A stretch of 64,000 nt of DNA from Hofstenia miamia (GCA_004352715.1 SCFE01000072.1:1328387-1392386); one strand, 5' to 3'. Shown: positions 1 through 13,056, numbered from the stretch's first letter. The notes: generated by a model from the letters alone, not told the origin. Program-made: numbers and translations.

Positions 1-543
1 AAAACTTATTAAACATTACAGGTGCCTATGAGCACAGTACTATCTATTTTACTTATTTACAACATCTTGTCAATTAGTGACCAAGTTTCTGCTGGCAACA
101 AAGTTTGCTCACATGTATCAGAGGACATATGCTATTATAAATATAAGGTTATCTATATATAAAGCAAATAAAAAGCAAAACAGCAAGGTTGCATTTATTC
201 CTATTTAATGTGCTATAATAAGAGCAATCATTGTATAAATTTGATAATATTAAGCCACACTGGGGAGCATCACACTTCACTACCTAAACCATTATCCCTG
301 AGAGGATTCATGAGTCACAACCAATTGCATATTAAATGGTGATCATTGCTGGAAACCATATTATTCTTGATTACCTGGCTCTGCTTCAGACACTGTGAGT
401 TGGAATCTCACAAAGTAGAGAAAGTTGTATTGTGGCTGAGGAAAGTAATAAGAAGAGCAATTATGGTAAATCTCTAAACTGTTGGGAATCTACACTTTTC
501 AACTATTATATGTTGGTAAGGACATACTCTGTGTAGAAATAAA
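1..543. other. No feature recognised
   Basis: AT-rich sequence with no reading frame, RNA gene or terminal repeat that I can support. It lies just 3' (on the minus strand) of the retroelement remnant that starts at 544, so it may be more of that element's 3' region, but I see no LTR end in it. Confidence 0.4.
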
Positions 544-1960
544 TCAATATGATTTAAAGCAGCTGTTGAATAAAAAGCTTGCGTAAACCCAATCACTAAA
601 TTTGTGAGGCTTTAAAATGAAAAATTTATCCAAACTTAACTCCAATTCATAAAGTTCAGATCCACAGTATTCACTATTATTTAAATCAATAAGAAAAACT
701 TTAGCTAAATAACATGTGAGAGATAGTTTATTGATAAGTTTAGTATCACAAAGCTTTTCTGGCTTGATAAAGTATACAATTAGAATGTTTTCAAGATATA
801 GATTAATTTGTGGTTGTAAGCCTAAATTGTCTTTATATGTAATCAGTTTATGTAAGTTAGTAAGATGAAATTCATTCTCAAAGCAAGTATGTAGCATACT
901 ACAAAAATAGGAGCAGTTGAGATCTTCATTCATTGAGTGTGGGTAATGTGCCAGAGTGTTAATAGCAGGATGTTTTTCAGCATTGATTAAGAATGGCATT
1001 TTAGAATAACTAACAGAGTGTTGTGATGTATCCAATTGTTTGTTTATCTTAGATTTAGCTTTCAGGGAGATGTGAGATTCAACAATGTAGAATGCTTTCT
1101 GAATGACAATAAAATAAAGATGAAGTGTTTCACTGCCAACAACAGAAACTCAAGAACAATGTTTTTTGTAGTATTCTTTAGAGTGTGACATAGAATGGTG
1201 ACTGGAGTTATATTAAAGGGGGAATGTGAGCAATGATGTTTTTTGATTGTGGTAAAACAAGAGATTGTAACACTGACTCTTCTTGGATATTAGAAAGACA
1301 AGTGCTTTGGGTAGTATATTTATTGCCTGAAATGGAGCCCTTAGTGAATTGGCTATCCAAGCTGTATCACAGATTGGTAATTGAGGTTTAATGACCACTT
1401 GAACTTGCTCTGCTCTCCAAGCTGCACCCTAGAGAGGAGGAAGGGTTCAATGCATCAACATGAACATCAGTCAATTGCAATGGGGTAATTACTCCCAAAA
1501 TAGGATCATAGTTTCCACATACATCTAACCTGTCTGCCAGATGCAAAGAGGGACTCCTGTTATGGTATGTGTGTCACACTCTATGTCTGTGGTTAAATGG
1601 CTGTTCTAGTGATTCACTATTGATGCTTCACATTTTGTAGAATGTTCTCTTAATTCTCCAGCAAGAAAAACAAACAATTTAATGTGAGATCCCAATTTTC
1701 AGGATTGTTTGTGTTAGCAGTGCACACCCTTTGGCGAGGCACAATACATAGTGGTTTTTTTTCAACTTCAGCATATGTCACAGAACTATCAAGTTGGGGT
1801 TCAGGAACATTGTCTAGCTCAGAAATGTCAAGGTAAGCGTCATTGTTATAAGTTATTCTTTGTTTAATAATGGTTGTATTTTTGATATCTTTATTTGTAC
1901 ATTTTAGAAATTGGTAATTGTGTGTTTTTCTTTTATCTAGAATGTAGTTATTGCTAGACC
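544..1960 (-). pseudogene. Unidentified 3' coding remnant of a gypsy-like element
   Basis: Broken minus-strand reading frames lie downstream of an integrase fragment (2001-2768). The longest, 544-1035, is 163 codons of mixed Leu/Ile/Asn/Lys-rich sequence with no motif I recognise. Another stretch near 1690-1850 reads without stops and has the short segment ENWDLTLN. By position it would be a post-integrase region like the extra 3' region of the element at 41-45 kb, but I see no sequence likeness that proves this. No membrane segment or signal peptide of an envelope protein was recognised. Several stops interrupt it, so it is not functional. Confidence 0.35.
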
Positions 1961-2000
1961 AGCGGATAGCTAATTTCCGTGTCTGCTTACTGTCAGAGGT

Positions 2001-2768
2001 CTATATTGGTGCAAGGGAGTACACTTTATCACCAACTTTGTGTGGTTTGTTATAGTTTCTTAGTTGACAAACTGTGCTTTTCTTATTAAACATGCAAATT
2101 GTTTCATGATTGTTATGTAATTGTTTTAGTAAATCTTTGATGTAATCATTTGTGGTGGTAATGTTATATTTTTTGTATAACGTTCTTAGTGGTGCAGCTG
2201 CTTCATGACCGATAGATGCTTTAAGAGGTGTAATACCTGTTGTTGCATGCATGGAGGTGTTATAGAAATACTTGATGTAAGGCATAACAGATCTCCAATT
2301 TTTTCCACCAATGTGGGATGTCACTGAGAAAATGAGTTTTATTAATATTTTCTATAATAATTCTACAATGCCATTACTTTGTTGATGATATGGTGCAGCA
2401 TGCTCATGCAATATTTCTAATTGTTGCAATAGTTCCTTGGTTTATGAACTTTTGAGTTGTTTACCATGATTAGAAACAATAATAGACATTGGTCCAAAGA
2501 ATAGTATCCAACTGTGTAAGAAGGTTGATGCAATTTTTTGTTCTTTATGATTGATAATGGGGATCATTTAAGCATATTTAGTGAAATTGTCAACAATAAC
2601 AAGGACATATTGGTAGCTATCATCATCCTTTGAAGGCTGCTCTATGTTGACATGGACAATCTCATTTAATGAAGATGATGCAATTTCTTGAAGTTCAGTA
2701 TGTTGCATTGGAAAGTGAGTTGTATTAGAGATGACACATGTTTTACATTTATTAATGGCATCATACAC
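2001..2768 (-). pseudogene. Ty3/gypsy integrase fragment, decayed
   Basis: The minus strand encodes integrase in two separately open pieces. Piece 2568-2768 has the CKTC end of the HHCC zinc finger and the start of the catalytic core, ending VIVDNFTKYA. Piece 2001-2324 has the YNTSMHATTGITPLKA stretch typical of the end of the core. The region between them keeps a readable NGIVE catalytic Glu. Where the first catalytic Asp should be, the sequence reads VHVNIE, and the second Asp site reads SNHGKQ, so both acidic residues appear changed to Asn. The 46201-46482 integrase in this window is a close relative with the first Asp intact (VHIDLE). This copy is dead. Confidence 0.8.
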
Positions 2769-2899
2769 AATTGAGCAAAGTCTGGAGACAATTAAATTGA
2801 GTATTTAGAGTATTTTTCGGATTTCATGGACTAAATAGACTACAAATACAATATTTAGTAAGTAAACTCTAAACAATAAAATGTATTAAGTACTAGTAT

Positions 2900-4042
2900 T
2901 GTAACATCCTCTACCAGGCATTGTCATCTGTTTCTCCTTGCTCTTTTGTTATAACCAGAGTGATGTACTTGTGTGTAGGGATGTACTAATTTCATACTGT
3001 TTTACTTCCATGTCTTTAATTCCATTAACTTTAATTAATAGACATTACCATGAACACTCTTTAGGTGATGAAGCCTCACTGCATCTCTTCTAATCATTGG
3101 TAACTGCGCATCCGCCTGAGGCCAATCTCCACATCCAGTATCACATGCTCACATATGATCCAGTTGATTGAGTTGCACTTCTCAGATCATCTATATAACA
3201 TATGTGTACCCTATCCTAGCACATTGTATGCTCAAGACAAGACACAACTCGACTTAGTCTCTATTTGTAAAAGTGTTTCATGTACTTGCAACCTGACTTG
3301 TTACTAGCCACATAGCTAACATCATGTGTAGCCATTACCAAAATATATTGGCTTTAATAAACTAATTTAATATAGATATCTATATATGTGGCGGCTTCCT
3401 ATCCTACATTTAATAATTAATGCATGCTAGGTCACATTATCGCCATTATTTTGGATCTAAAATAATATAAATATATATCTCTATGTTTGCGTTGCTACCC
3501 TTATTTTGAGTTTGTTATTTCTAATACATGTATGATAATTATCTATAGTCAGCTAAATGAGAATAAAAACCCCTATTCCTAACCTAAGTGCACTTTCATA
3601 GCTTGGCTAGAATTGTTCCCATGATGGGTCCAAGCCACTACTAAACACAACATGTTTAGATTGACATTATATTAAATATTCAAACTGTAACAATAAATCA
3701 ATGTAAGAATTCCGAAGAAATTTCTTTATCAATTGTTACAATGAAATTGATTCTATTTATATTCACTTGAAAAAGTACCTGTTGATTTCGCAATTTAAAT
3801 CTATCGTCTGCCAAAATGGCGGCTAAAAATATTGGAAGCGACTTCGCGCACTTTGTTTGGTCACAATCAAAATATCAACAAATAATAATTCGCACTAAAT
3901 TGCACTGTTTTTTCTTAGTTGCAATATACAATCTAAATTAAGATGATACTAGATTTTGTAATACATTTCCAATCATATCTAAATTCGGTTCTTCTTATTG
4001 ACTTTCTTCCTTAGCAGCTTATTTTGTTTGGATGATGCTACA
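2900..4042 (-). mobile_element. Solo LTR 1 (gypsy family), 1.14 kb
   Basis: On the plus strand it runs from tgtaacatcctctaccaggc to gatgatgctaca, so the LTR is in minus orientation. It is flanked by GTAT at 2896-2899 and again at 4043-4046, a 4-bp target duplication. It shares blocks with the LTRs at 40593 and 51081: the conserved start, the 'ttgagtt' block, the 'cctaacctacat' block and the end. It carries a GCCAAAATGGCGGC-type motif at 3811-3823. With no matching internal region on either side it is best read as a solo LTR, although the gypsy integrase remnant ends only about 130 bases away. Confidence 0.8.
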
Positions 4043-4372
4043 GTATTTTAATATTTTATAATACAAATGTACTTCAATCAAATATGTAAAACATAAAATA
4101 TGAAAATGTAAACAAATTTTAGATGAAAAAATCTTTTTTTAATTCAGGCATACTTGTATGTCCATATTTAGTAACAAATCCTTTTGAAAAAATTTGCAGA
4201 CCTTGCTCAAAGCTCTCTCGGGCATGTCAATTTCTAAATTAATGCTACGAATTTTTGAAACATTTAGAAACATATTGTAGCATAATCAATCACTAAAGCT
4301 GCTGAAACCCATGATTGAAAGGGGAGTAAAGAGAGATGATTAAAATTAATTAAGAAATTTAAGTGATAATAT

Positions 4373-6658
4373 TGTAGAATCTCCTATCAGGCCCAATGTC
4401 CATTTTTCTAAATCTAGTTCTTTAGCTCTATGGTAATTCAGTGGGCAGGGATCTAACTGTCTTTGTCTTCTTAGAATTTCATTAATATGTTTCTGATAAC
4501 TGTAATTAACATATAGATTAACCATAACTATTTAGGTGAAGTAGCTCCACAGTACTCCAAATGGTTGGGCATCCACTTGACGCTGCTCTCCTTATCAGCA
4601 ACAGACTCAGCAATCCAAGTTCCCCAAACTGTCTCCAACACTCAGCTCAATGAAGTTAATTATGTGTGCCTTAACCTATGACGGTGCTTACTAATGAATA
4701 GACCCAATTCAACATACACTCTTTTGTAATGTGTTTTGTTGTGTTTTCATTTAACACATAGACTAGTATGAGTTTTTCGCAACCTGACTTGGCACTAGCT
4801 GCTTTATTAATAATTAAAAAACATTTTGCCATTACCAAAAACTATTGCCATCCAAATTACTAAGTAAATAATTAGCAGCTTCCTAACCTACATGTAAGAT
4901 AGTTAATATAAAAAACAGTCTCATTATTGGTTGCATTACAGTCAACAATTTGGATCTAGAAAAAGAATCAATACATAACTGATGTTTGGCTAGCTAGCCA
5001 TTTATTGAGTTTATTACCAGATATATGTTTGAATACAATTGATAGTCAGCTAAATGGGTAATAAAAAACTCCTAGTCGTACACCTAAATTAAGTGCATTT
5101 CGTAATCAGGCGTGAAGAACCTAGAATTGTTGCCATTGTGGTACCCTAACCCCTACTCAACACGAACCATTTAGCTTGAAATTTGTAATAATTAAGCAAA
5201 CCAGATAATAAAGCATTGAAAGAATATACTTCAACCTTTGTGTAACATCCTCTACCAGGCATTACTACTGTTTGCCCTTTGTTACTTTATAACATCAGTT
5301 GTATGTTTGCAGGTAGGGATTTGCTAACTAGATACTGTTTAGCTTTTTTACATTTCTGTTAGCCTAATGTAACTAGATTTTAGGTGACGATGCCACACAG
5401 CATTCTCTCTATTGATCGGGCATTTGCCCGAAGCTGACCTCCACATCCCGTTTCACTTGTATGCCGAGGATCCATTTGGTTGAGTTCCACCTCTCAGCTC
5501 AATGATGTAACTTATGCGTACACTATCTTAGCTCGGTTTGTACTCAAGACAAGACACAATTCGACTTAGCCTCTATTTTGTAAAAGTGTTTCATGAATAT
5601 GCAACTGGACTTGTTACTAGCTGCTTGATTAATATTACATGTAGCCATTACCGAAATATATTGGCTTTAAAAATCAGCTTAATATTTGGCAGCTTCCTAA
5701 CCTACATTTACTAATTAGTACATGGCCGGTCACTTTATCAGTCACGTTATAGTCAATAATTTTGATCTAAAATATTATAGACATAATCCCTAAGTTTAGT
5801 CATCCAACCGTATTTTGTATATGTTATTTTTAATACATGTACTAAGTGATCAATAGTCAACTAAATGAGAGAAAAACCCCTATACATAACACAAGTGCAC
5901 TTTCATGATCTGGCACAAAGACCCTAGAATCGATCTCGTGATGGATCCAGACCAATACTAAACACAACTTGTTTAGCTTAACATTGTATTAAATAATCAA
6001 ACCATATCAATAGAACAAAGTAAGAATTCCGAATAAAATTCTTTATCAATTGCTTACAGGGTTTCGAATCTACTTATAGTAATTTCGGAAAAGTACCTGC
6101 CTATTTCAAATTTGAACTCTTTCTCGGCCAATATGGCGGCTAAAAATAATGGAAGCAATTTCGCCCCTTCCGTTTTGCCAAAAGTATTGTTATTGACAGA
6201 TACTAATCTCTTATAGTTGACACTTATTTTTGCTTGGTTGCATAATGCAAATTAATCTAACTGATTTTACAATTTTATAATATTTCTAATAATCATTCTT
6301 CTTCATTCTTATTCTCTTGTTGATCTGACATTAGCAGCTTGATTTATTTGGATGATGCTACATTTGTTCCAATGTTTTAATCCTATTTATACTCTAATCA
6401 AATGAGTGCCTGTTATTTGAATTTTTGAATTAACTAGACACTTCGGCCTAGTTGGCTAAAAATAATGAGAAGCGATTTCGCCCTCTAAATTTTACCAAAT
6501 TAGTTTATAGAGAAGCACTTGCTTTCACAATTTTGTATGTTATTTATAAATTTTAATGAGCAAAATTCATCATTTAAGTTGCTTAGTTATTATTAATCAT
6601 TTCCTTCTTTCTTCCTTCGATCTTAGTTCTAGCATCCTTCTTGATGGATTATGCTACA
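4373..6658 (-). mobile_element. LTR 2, split by insertion of LTR 3
   Basis: The left part is 4373-5240 (starts tgtagaatctcctatcaggc). The right part is about 6367-6658 (ends ggattatgctaca). Between them sits LTR 3 with its own target duplication. The joined order of blocks matches the other LTRs: 'atttaggtga' block, 'cctaacctacat' block, then 'gctaaaaataatg' and 'gatttcgccc' after the interruption. ATAT flanks it at 4369-4372 and 6659-6662, a 4-bp target duplication. It is more diverged than LTR 1 and LTR 3, as expected for the older, interrupted copy. Confidence 0.75.
5241..6362 (-). mobile_element. Solo LTR 3 nested in LTR 2
   Basis: Starts tgtaacatcctctaccaggc and ends ggatgatgctaca, 1.12 kb, minus orientation. 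The 4-bp target duplication TTTG is at 5237-5240 and 6363-6366. It has a GGCCAATATGGCGGC motif at about 6126-6140. It is closer to LTR 1 than to the LTR it interrupts, consistent with younger age. Confidence 0.8.
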
Positions 6659-6739
6659 ATATACAAATTTAGTGATAATATTTTGCTAGCCAGTATTTAC
6701 AAATCAAATTAAAATTGTACAAGCAAGTACTTGCCAATC

Positions 6740-7676
6740 AATTGAGAATACATCTGAGGGCGAAATCACTTCCCAATATTTTTAGTCAACTAGGCAGAAG
6801 TGTCTTAGGTATTTAAAATTCAAATCGACAGGTACTTGTTTTGATTTAAAGTATAAATAGAGAGGAAAAAATGTAACAATTGATGAAGTATATTCTTTGT
6901 AATTCCTATTTTGCTCTTAATTACAGTTTGATTAATTAATAGAAATGTCAAGCTAAACAGTTTGTGCTGAGCTGTGGTCAGGATCCCATGACAGAAATGA
7001 TTCAAGGTTATTTGCTTCTGATTTCATTAAACAAATTTTGGTTTGGTATATGACTAAAGATTTTTTACCTCCTGTTTAGCAGACTATCAGTCATTTTTCG
7101 TTATATACTTTATAAGAATTTGAGAATGGCTAGGTAGCCAAATGTAATATATATAAACCTTTTTAGATCTAAATTGTTGATGATAACGTGACAGATAATG
7201 AGACCATTTATTATATGAATTATCTTATCTAAATGTAGGTTAGAAAGCTGCTATTTATATAATTAAATAATTTGAATATCAATAGTTTTTTTGGTAATGG
7301 CAATGTTTTAACTATGTTAACTTGTTAGCAGTGACAAGCCTGGTTGCACAAAGCTTATGTCAGTTTTTTTATTCAAACTGAGATACAACATCACCTAATA
7401 CAAAGAGATTTTAAGTCGAGTTTTGTCTGATCATTAGTAAACACCTTCATAGGTTAGGGTACACATAATAAGCCTTCTTTGAGATGAGTGTCAGAGGTTC
7501 TTCAAAGAATTTGGATTACTGGATCTGCTGCTGATAAAAGAGAACAGCTTCAGGCAGATGCCCACCAAACAGAACAACTTCACCTAAATATTGTAGGTCC
7601 CTTCCCACTGAATAGATGGAGAACCAAAGGACTAGATTTGGACAACCTGATGTTCGGCCTGGTAGGAGATGCTATA
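6740..7676 (+). mobile_element. Diverged LTR 4, opposite orientation, 5' end eroded
   Basis: This copy reads in plus orientation: 'gagggcgaaatcacttcc', then 'ggtaatggcaatg', 'gcagatgcccacc' and the end 'ggtaggagatgctata' at about 7660-7676. The expected TGTAGCATC start is not recognisable. The open frame at 7488-7712 is the chance open frame of this LTR and is not a gene. It faces LTR 2 head to head. Confidence 0.6.
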
Positions 7677-7689
7677 ATATTTGGGCAAG

Positions 7690-8360
7690 ATTTTTTTGTG
7701 CATTTGAAGTAGAAAGAATATTACAGCACATTAAAATCAAACAAATTTGATTTCGACTTAATGAGATTTCACATATGTTGATTTGTGAATGTTTGAAAGG
7801 CAAAAATCCAGCTATGTAATAGCAAAAGACCATTTTCTTAAATTCCTTTGAATGGCGATTAAACAATAAATTTGTGATGAAAGACATATCATTTTCATCT
7901 ATTGTACATTTGTAAATATTTTTAGTAGCAATAATTTCAGAGGTTTCAAGACTGTTTAAGAGATTGCAAATGGAATCAATTTTATGACTAATGATAATAT
8001 CAGAGTAGGAATATAAAAATCGGATCCAGGCATTTGTCTGTACTGAGCAAATTTTGATTATTTCTTCAGTATTTGAACTTACTTTTGAAAAAAAATCTTT
8101 GAATAGATCTTATGCTTGGTAGAAATAAAAATCCCTCAAATTACAGTATACCACATGAGAAGCTGCTGCAAGTTGCACAGGTTTTACCAAAAGACCGAAT
8201 GGTAAACCTAACTAGGTTGAACTGCTAAGCATTTTAGCTGATCTTTAATAGATTGCAACTTTGAATTGTCAAGGTGTTGTAGAGTCTCTAGAGAAAGACA
8301 TGCGTTTTCTATCAAAACTCTGGCATTTACTTGAAAATTATGAACAAAGTTCAGATTTCT
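7690..8360 (-). pseudogene. Decayed retroelement coding remnant
   Basis: The minus strand reads with few stops over about 650 bases, including 7672-7887 and an upstream continuation near 7900-8085 with the segment NAWIRFLYSYSD. Further upstream, about 8195-8345, it reads NLNFVHNFQVNARVLIENA. No conserved motif is recognised. Its position beside LTR 4 and the interrupted frame suggest an internal region of a gypsy-like element, perhaps a post-pol region. No host function is claimed. Confidence 0.35.
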
Positions 8361-8551
8361 GTCAACTGATTAAAACTGTATATTTCTAGTGATCAACTAT
8401 GTTTTATTAGATGCTTGTAACAAGTGATAATGCTTTGACCATCTTTATAAAATTCGGAAAGTAATATCTGGTCTTCAATAATTTTTACATATATCCAAAA
8501 TAAAGATTTATGGAAATCTTTGCCTGATACGTTATTTACTCTTTTACATAT

Positions 8552-10825
8552 TGTAGAATCCTCACCCTGGCTGAGATGTGCATTTGAGAGTATCTATTTA
8601 GTAACACGGCCATGCAGTTTCTCCAAAGCAGGGCAATTTCTATCTTTGTTGAACTCTTTTGCCTCTAATATACTTTGCACTCAAACTAATCTATATTAGG
8701 TTCCACACAAGTATAACAACTAGCCACTACCCTATTAAATAAATTTGGCAAAAAATTGCCGAATATTTAGAAAGGATTTGCAAATCAATTCCAAATATTT
8801 GGCAAATATTTGCCAAACATTTGACAAATTTTTTAAATTTTATGCAAACTTTCCAAATATTTGGCAAATTTTCAGAATAATTTGCAAACATTCCAAGAAT
8901 TTGCCAAATATTTGGCAAACTTTCCAAATTTTGGGCTAAGTAAATTTTTAGAGTATATCAAATGTATTAAACAATTACAATCATACATTTATGCAAAGCA
9001 TTAAAATTTCATCAGTTATTTATTTATAACAGCAGTTGATTAAATTGCCTACACAGTATACATTTAAGTGTATACAAAGATGTAGAGACCCAAGACCAAT
9101 AAGTAATGGTCTAAACTACAACAATCAACTGCCAACCAATTGCATTTATGCATTGGCATGTCAGTCAACATCATTATTTCAAACTAAAGCAACATTTATT
9201 GTATACAAAAAAGCTTGTTTATATTCCATAACAATTAGCTCAAAATTTTGGCAATTATGAATTATAATTTAAACATCTATAAGTATGGTAGATTTAAAAA
9301 TTATTTCTGGTATGAACATAAAAAAGTAAATGAACACAGGTGATAACGTTAGTCCATAACAAGTACTAATTGCGTACTTAAATGTTGCAAAATTATTCTT
9401 AGATATATAAATATTTTAATTGTTTATAATAGTAATCAATAAAAAGTTGAAATTTTCGGTATAATGGTTTCAAAAATGTTTGAAATAGTTTATTATATAT
9501 TACGTACACTTTTATTTATTCAAATAAGTTGTAAATTAATGAATGTACAAATTGTACAAATTTGAAAAATTTGGCAATTATTTGGCAAATATTTGCCAAA
9601 TATTTGGAATATTTCCATTTACAAAAATTATGAATTTTTATCCAAATATTTGGCAAATATTTGCCAAATTTTCCAAACGTATTTACTAGGGTATGTAGGT
9701 AGCTCCACGAGACTCCAGTTCGTAGTAATCGAGGTGGGCAACTGCCCAAAACGGAATCCAGTCGCCAAGAGTTCATCCGCTGCTCTGAGGCTTCCATATT
9801 CCAACAACTCAGCGCGTGCTCACGAGGACAATATTTATTATGTGTGCCCTAACTACTTGCGCTAATAAATACCCGTCACAATTCGATTTACAGACTCACA
9901 CTCAACAATTTGTGGTGTTAATATAATAATGCAATATGCTAAGATGCATTGACACTAGCTGCTTAACAAATAAAAATGATTTAATAAATAGAGTAGCTCC
10001 CTAGCCTACATTTCAGATGGTTCAAACTGGCAACAAGGCACAACACTAGCTGCAAGAAGATAAAAAAAGAAAACTACATACAAATGAACTATAAACTAAA
10101 GCAGCTTCCTAACCTACAGTTAATTAAGTAAAAGGATGACAATACAATACAATACATATAAACAGTCATTATAAGTCTCCTACAGTGTACAGAATTTAGA
10201 TCTAAAATAAGATAATTAAGTATACAATACACATAGGGTTAGCTGACTAGCCTTATCATGGATTTGTTACTACATGTAAAAGCAAACGATCACTAGCCAG
10301 CTAAGCATGTTGAAAAAATCTCCCTATTTGTATACATAACTTAGATGTGAGTAAAGATAAAGGCAGCAATTCATTTCCCCTCGCAACAGCCTTGTGATCA
10401 CTGCACACATTGAATGCTTGGCTGCGCATTATAATTAATTAATCAAACCAGTAAACAATAGAAATAATTCCAAGGAGTTCATTCTCCATCAACCAAATAA
10501 TACACTTTGTTCATATTTACAGAAATTAATGCAAACATATTTATTATGCAAACAAGTACCTGTTGCTGTTTCAATTTCTGCAATCCGCGTAGAATATTTC
10601 TGCATGATAATTGCTGCTTGCTAAAATAAATGTGGAGCGATTTGTCCACATGTGATTTGAAATAAGGTGAATCCGGCAAATATTTCTTTTACATTTTTTT
10701 TCAAATTACATGATGTGATGATAATTCTTTTAAAATCCAAAAAATAGGAAAACCAGAGTTTTATGTTTTACTGTAACATTTGATCTTGGTTATGTTTTCA
10801 TTGTCTTTAAATGGAATAGGCTACA
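8552..10825 (-). mobile_element. LTR 5, split by a MITE
   Basis: The left part, 8552-8729, starts tgtagaatcctcaccctggc, the family start. The right part, 9692-10825, continues at 'ggtagctccacgagactcc' and ends ataggctaca. The same junction is uninterrupted in LTR 2 near 4524. ATAT flanks it at 8548-8551 and 10826-10829, a 4-bp target duplication. Frames at 9516-9865 and 10479-10679 are chance open frames of this LTR. The block 9700-9830 is more GC-rich than its surroundings. Confidence 0.7.
8730..9691. mobile_element. MITE with TA target duplication and palindromic sub-terminal arrays
   Basis: The ends are inverted copies: CCCTATTAAATA at 8730-8741 and TATTTACTAGGG at 9680-9691 (one mismatch in 12). 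TA flanks both sides (8728-8729, 9692-9693). Inside each end is a cluster of the palindrome CCAAATATTTGG and the longer TTTGCCAAATATTTGGCAAA, at about 8755-8935 and 9565-9675. No transposase frame is present. The frames at 8727-8939 on both strands are palindrome shadows. The TA duplication suggests a Tc1/mariner-type transposase acted in trans (inference). Confidence 0.8.
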
Positions 10826-11302
10826 ATATTATCAATTCATTCAAATCGGAAAAAATTTTAAAAGGCTATCCCAATTTGCAATGAAATCATTATCACGAAA
10901 GCTTTGTATTTCTTCAACAAAATTATTTCTTTGTGCTTCTAATTTTACTGAAATAACCTTAGCACTGTTTCGTTCTTTCGAAATTTTTTGTCAGCTAATG
11001 TTTCTCACTAAAATAGATATCTTTTGGTAAAGGCAATCTTTAAATTAGTAAGGTATTTATCCAAGCAATTTGACAAAATTCATCCTTTGGCAAAGCAAAT
11101 ACATGAGTGTATGGTTCATTTCTATAGTTTGATCGACATTTGAAAACTGTACATTTGGTCAACATCAGTTTTAATTGATTTTAATTACGTGCAATGCAAT
11201 TCCTTTCTGAACAACTAGCGGTAAAAAACGTAATTACAATGGGCCTTCAGCAATTTCGTACCTTTTGAATTGTCACGTCCTGAATAATTAGATATATATA
11301 TA

Positions 11303-11686
11303 NNNNNNNNNNNNNNNNNNNNNNNNNNNNNNNNNNNNNNNNNNNNNNNNNNNNNNNNNNNNNNNNNNNNNNNNNNNNNNNNNNNNNNNNNNNNNNNNNN
11401 NNNNNNNNNNNNNNNNNNNNNNNNNNNNNNNNNNNNNNNNNNNNNNNNNNNNNNNNNNNNNNNNNNNNNNNNNNNNNNNNNNNNNNNNNNNNNNNNNNNN
11501 NNNNNNNNNNNNNNNNNNNNNNNNNNNNNNNNNNNNNNNNNNNNNNNNNNNNNNNNNNNNNNNNNNNNNNNNNNNNNNNNNNNNNNNNNNNNNNNNNNNN
11601 NNNNNNNNNNNNNNNNNNNNNNNNNNNNNNNNNNNNNNNNNNNNNNNNNNNNNNNNNNNNNNNNNNNNNNNNNNNNNNNNNNNNNN
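11303..11686. other. Assembly gap, 384 N
   Basis: Run of N. Open frames reported across it are artefacts. Confidence 0.99.
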
Positions 11687-11837
11687 ATATTGTAGCATCC
11701 ACTGGTTTAGTGTTAGAGTAATATTAGTATGCAAATAACATCTACAGTACAAGGCATAATAAACAACTCTTTGTAAGCTCCAAGAGAGAGGAAGTCTATA
11801 AAAACTGCTAACCATGTGGCATGAGTAATATACTTTA

Positions 11838-12142
11838 ATGAATGGCAATAGAATTAGAATTATTAGCCACAAGCAAATTAATAGCATTGAGCATGTGAGA
11901 CAAAAATTACGAGCAAAACCAGGATTAGAGAAATTCACTAGAACTTTGTGGCCCAAGCTGAAGCACAACATCACAGCCATTGAATCTGAATTAACAATAA
12001 GCAATGTCACTAAGTACTTTATAAGGGAAGAACCATATGTAAAATCAAAAGGGCGATGCACTTATCAGCCCTCAGACCTACCCACGACTCCTCCTCAAAA
12101 TGAAACAAATTTAGCTTAACATCATATGTGAATTTGCAATAA
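11838..12142 (+). CDS. Short unidentified ORF with downstream poly(A) signal
   Basis: A 93-codon plus-strand frame runs 11838-12119 and reads smoothly (for example KPGLEKFTRTLWPKLKHN and TPPQNETNLA at its end). About 20 bases after the stop comes AATAAA (about 12137-12142) followed by a GT-rich stretch, as at a eukaryotic mRNA 3' end. About 60 bases upstream is TATAAAAA (near 11799). TGTAGCATCC occurs at 11691 beside the gap, the start sequence of the LTR family, so this could be an unusual LTR or retroelement tail and not a host exon. The product is not recognised. Confidence 0.35.
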
Positions 12143-12192
12143 ACGTTTTGGTTTCACTTCGATTGGTTGCTCATTTATTTATTCTAAGTTAA

Positions 12193-12193
12193 N
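12193..12193. other. Single-N assembly join
   Basis: One N inside otherwise continuous AT-rich sequence. Other single Ns in this window sit where flanking sequence is repeated, so adjacency across this point is uncertain. Confidence 0.8.
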
Positions 12194-12199
12194 TACATT

Positions 12200-12994
12200 T
12201 AATCAATAGGATGAATGAGGCTGCCTTAGAGAGTTTTGGGGTGATAATGGTTTGAGACGCATCAGATTTTATTTTATGATAAATTCAGACAGCAGTATGA
12301 GGAAGGAGTGTAAACATGAAGTTGTACATCCTTCAATCTTACTTGTGCATGAAAATAGAATTGCTTTTTAATACCAAGGGAAGCTGACAAGCTATACATT
12401 ATTTTTATGAAATTTGAAGAAATCACGTATCTAGTATAATAGATTTTCAACAAATGAGTTTAAGTAATCCACTATAAAGGGTAGCTGTTTGTTAGTATCA
12501 ATTAGAAATTTTATATTTTCTCTTGGTTCTGTGATATACTTCTAACAAGCAGACCAGAATATTCCAATATCGAATTGAGTGCTAATTTATTACTGTATGA
12601 TATATGGCATTTCAACCAAGTTAATGCTGCTTGGAATAAGTAGTAGGGCATTTGGATTTAAATGCATGCATTGTGATAAAATTCAAATGGAAATTTGAAA
12701 TTTAACCAACTAAAACTCACATCTCTTGAAAAAAATTAGCATTAATTAAATTAACATTGTCTAAAAATATTTTGCTAATTTGAAAATGATTAGTGTGTGT
12801 ACTTTAATGAAGCACAAATGAAAAATAAAGAACCTAAAAACTGCTTTTAATATCAAACGCAGGATCCTATGCAATTTATGAAAGAATAAGCAATTTTATT
12901 AGAAATTCAAGAAAATAGTGGCTGAGACTACTATAAAAAATTAAAGTGGTAGTTGCTTTGCAGTGTGATTTTGAAAAACTTGATTTAAATTAAA

Positions 12995-13056
<62 letters not shown>

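Noticed and set aside
11247-12061. Frames of 151 and 257 codons on the minus strand near 11.3-12 kb
   Set aside because: Dominated by the 384-N gap.
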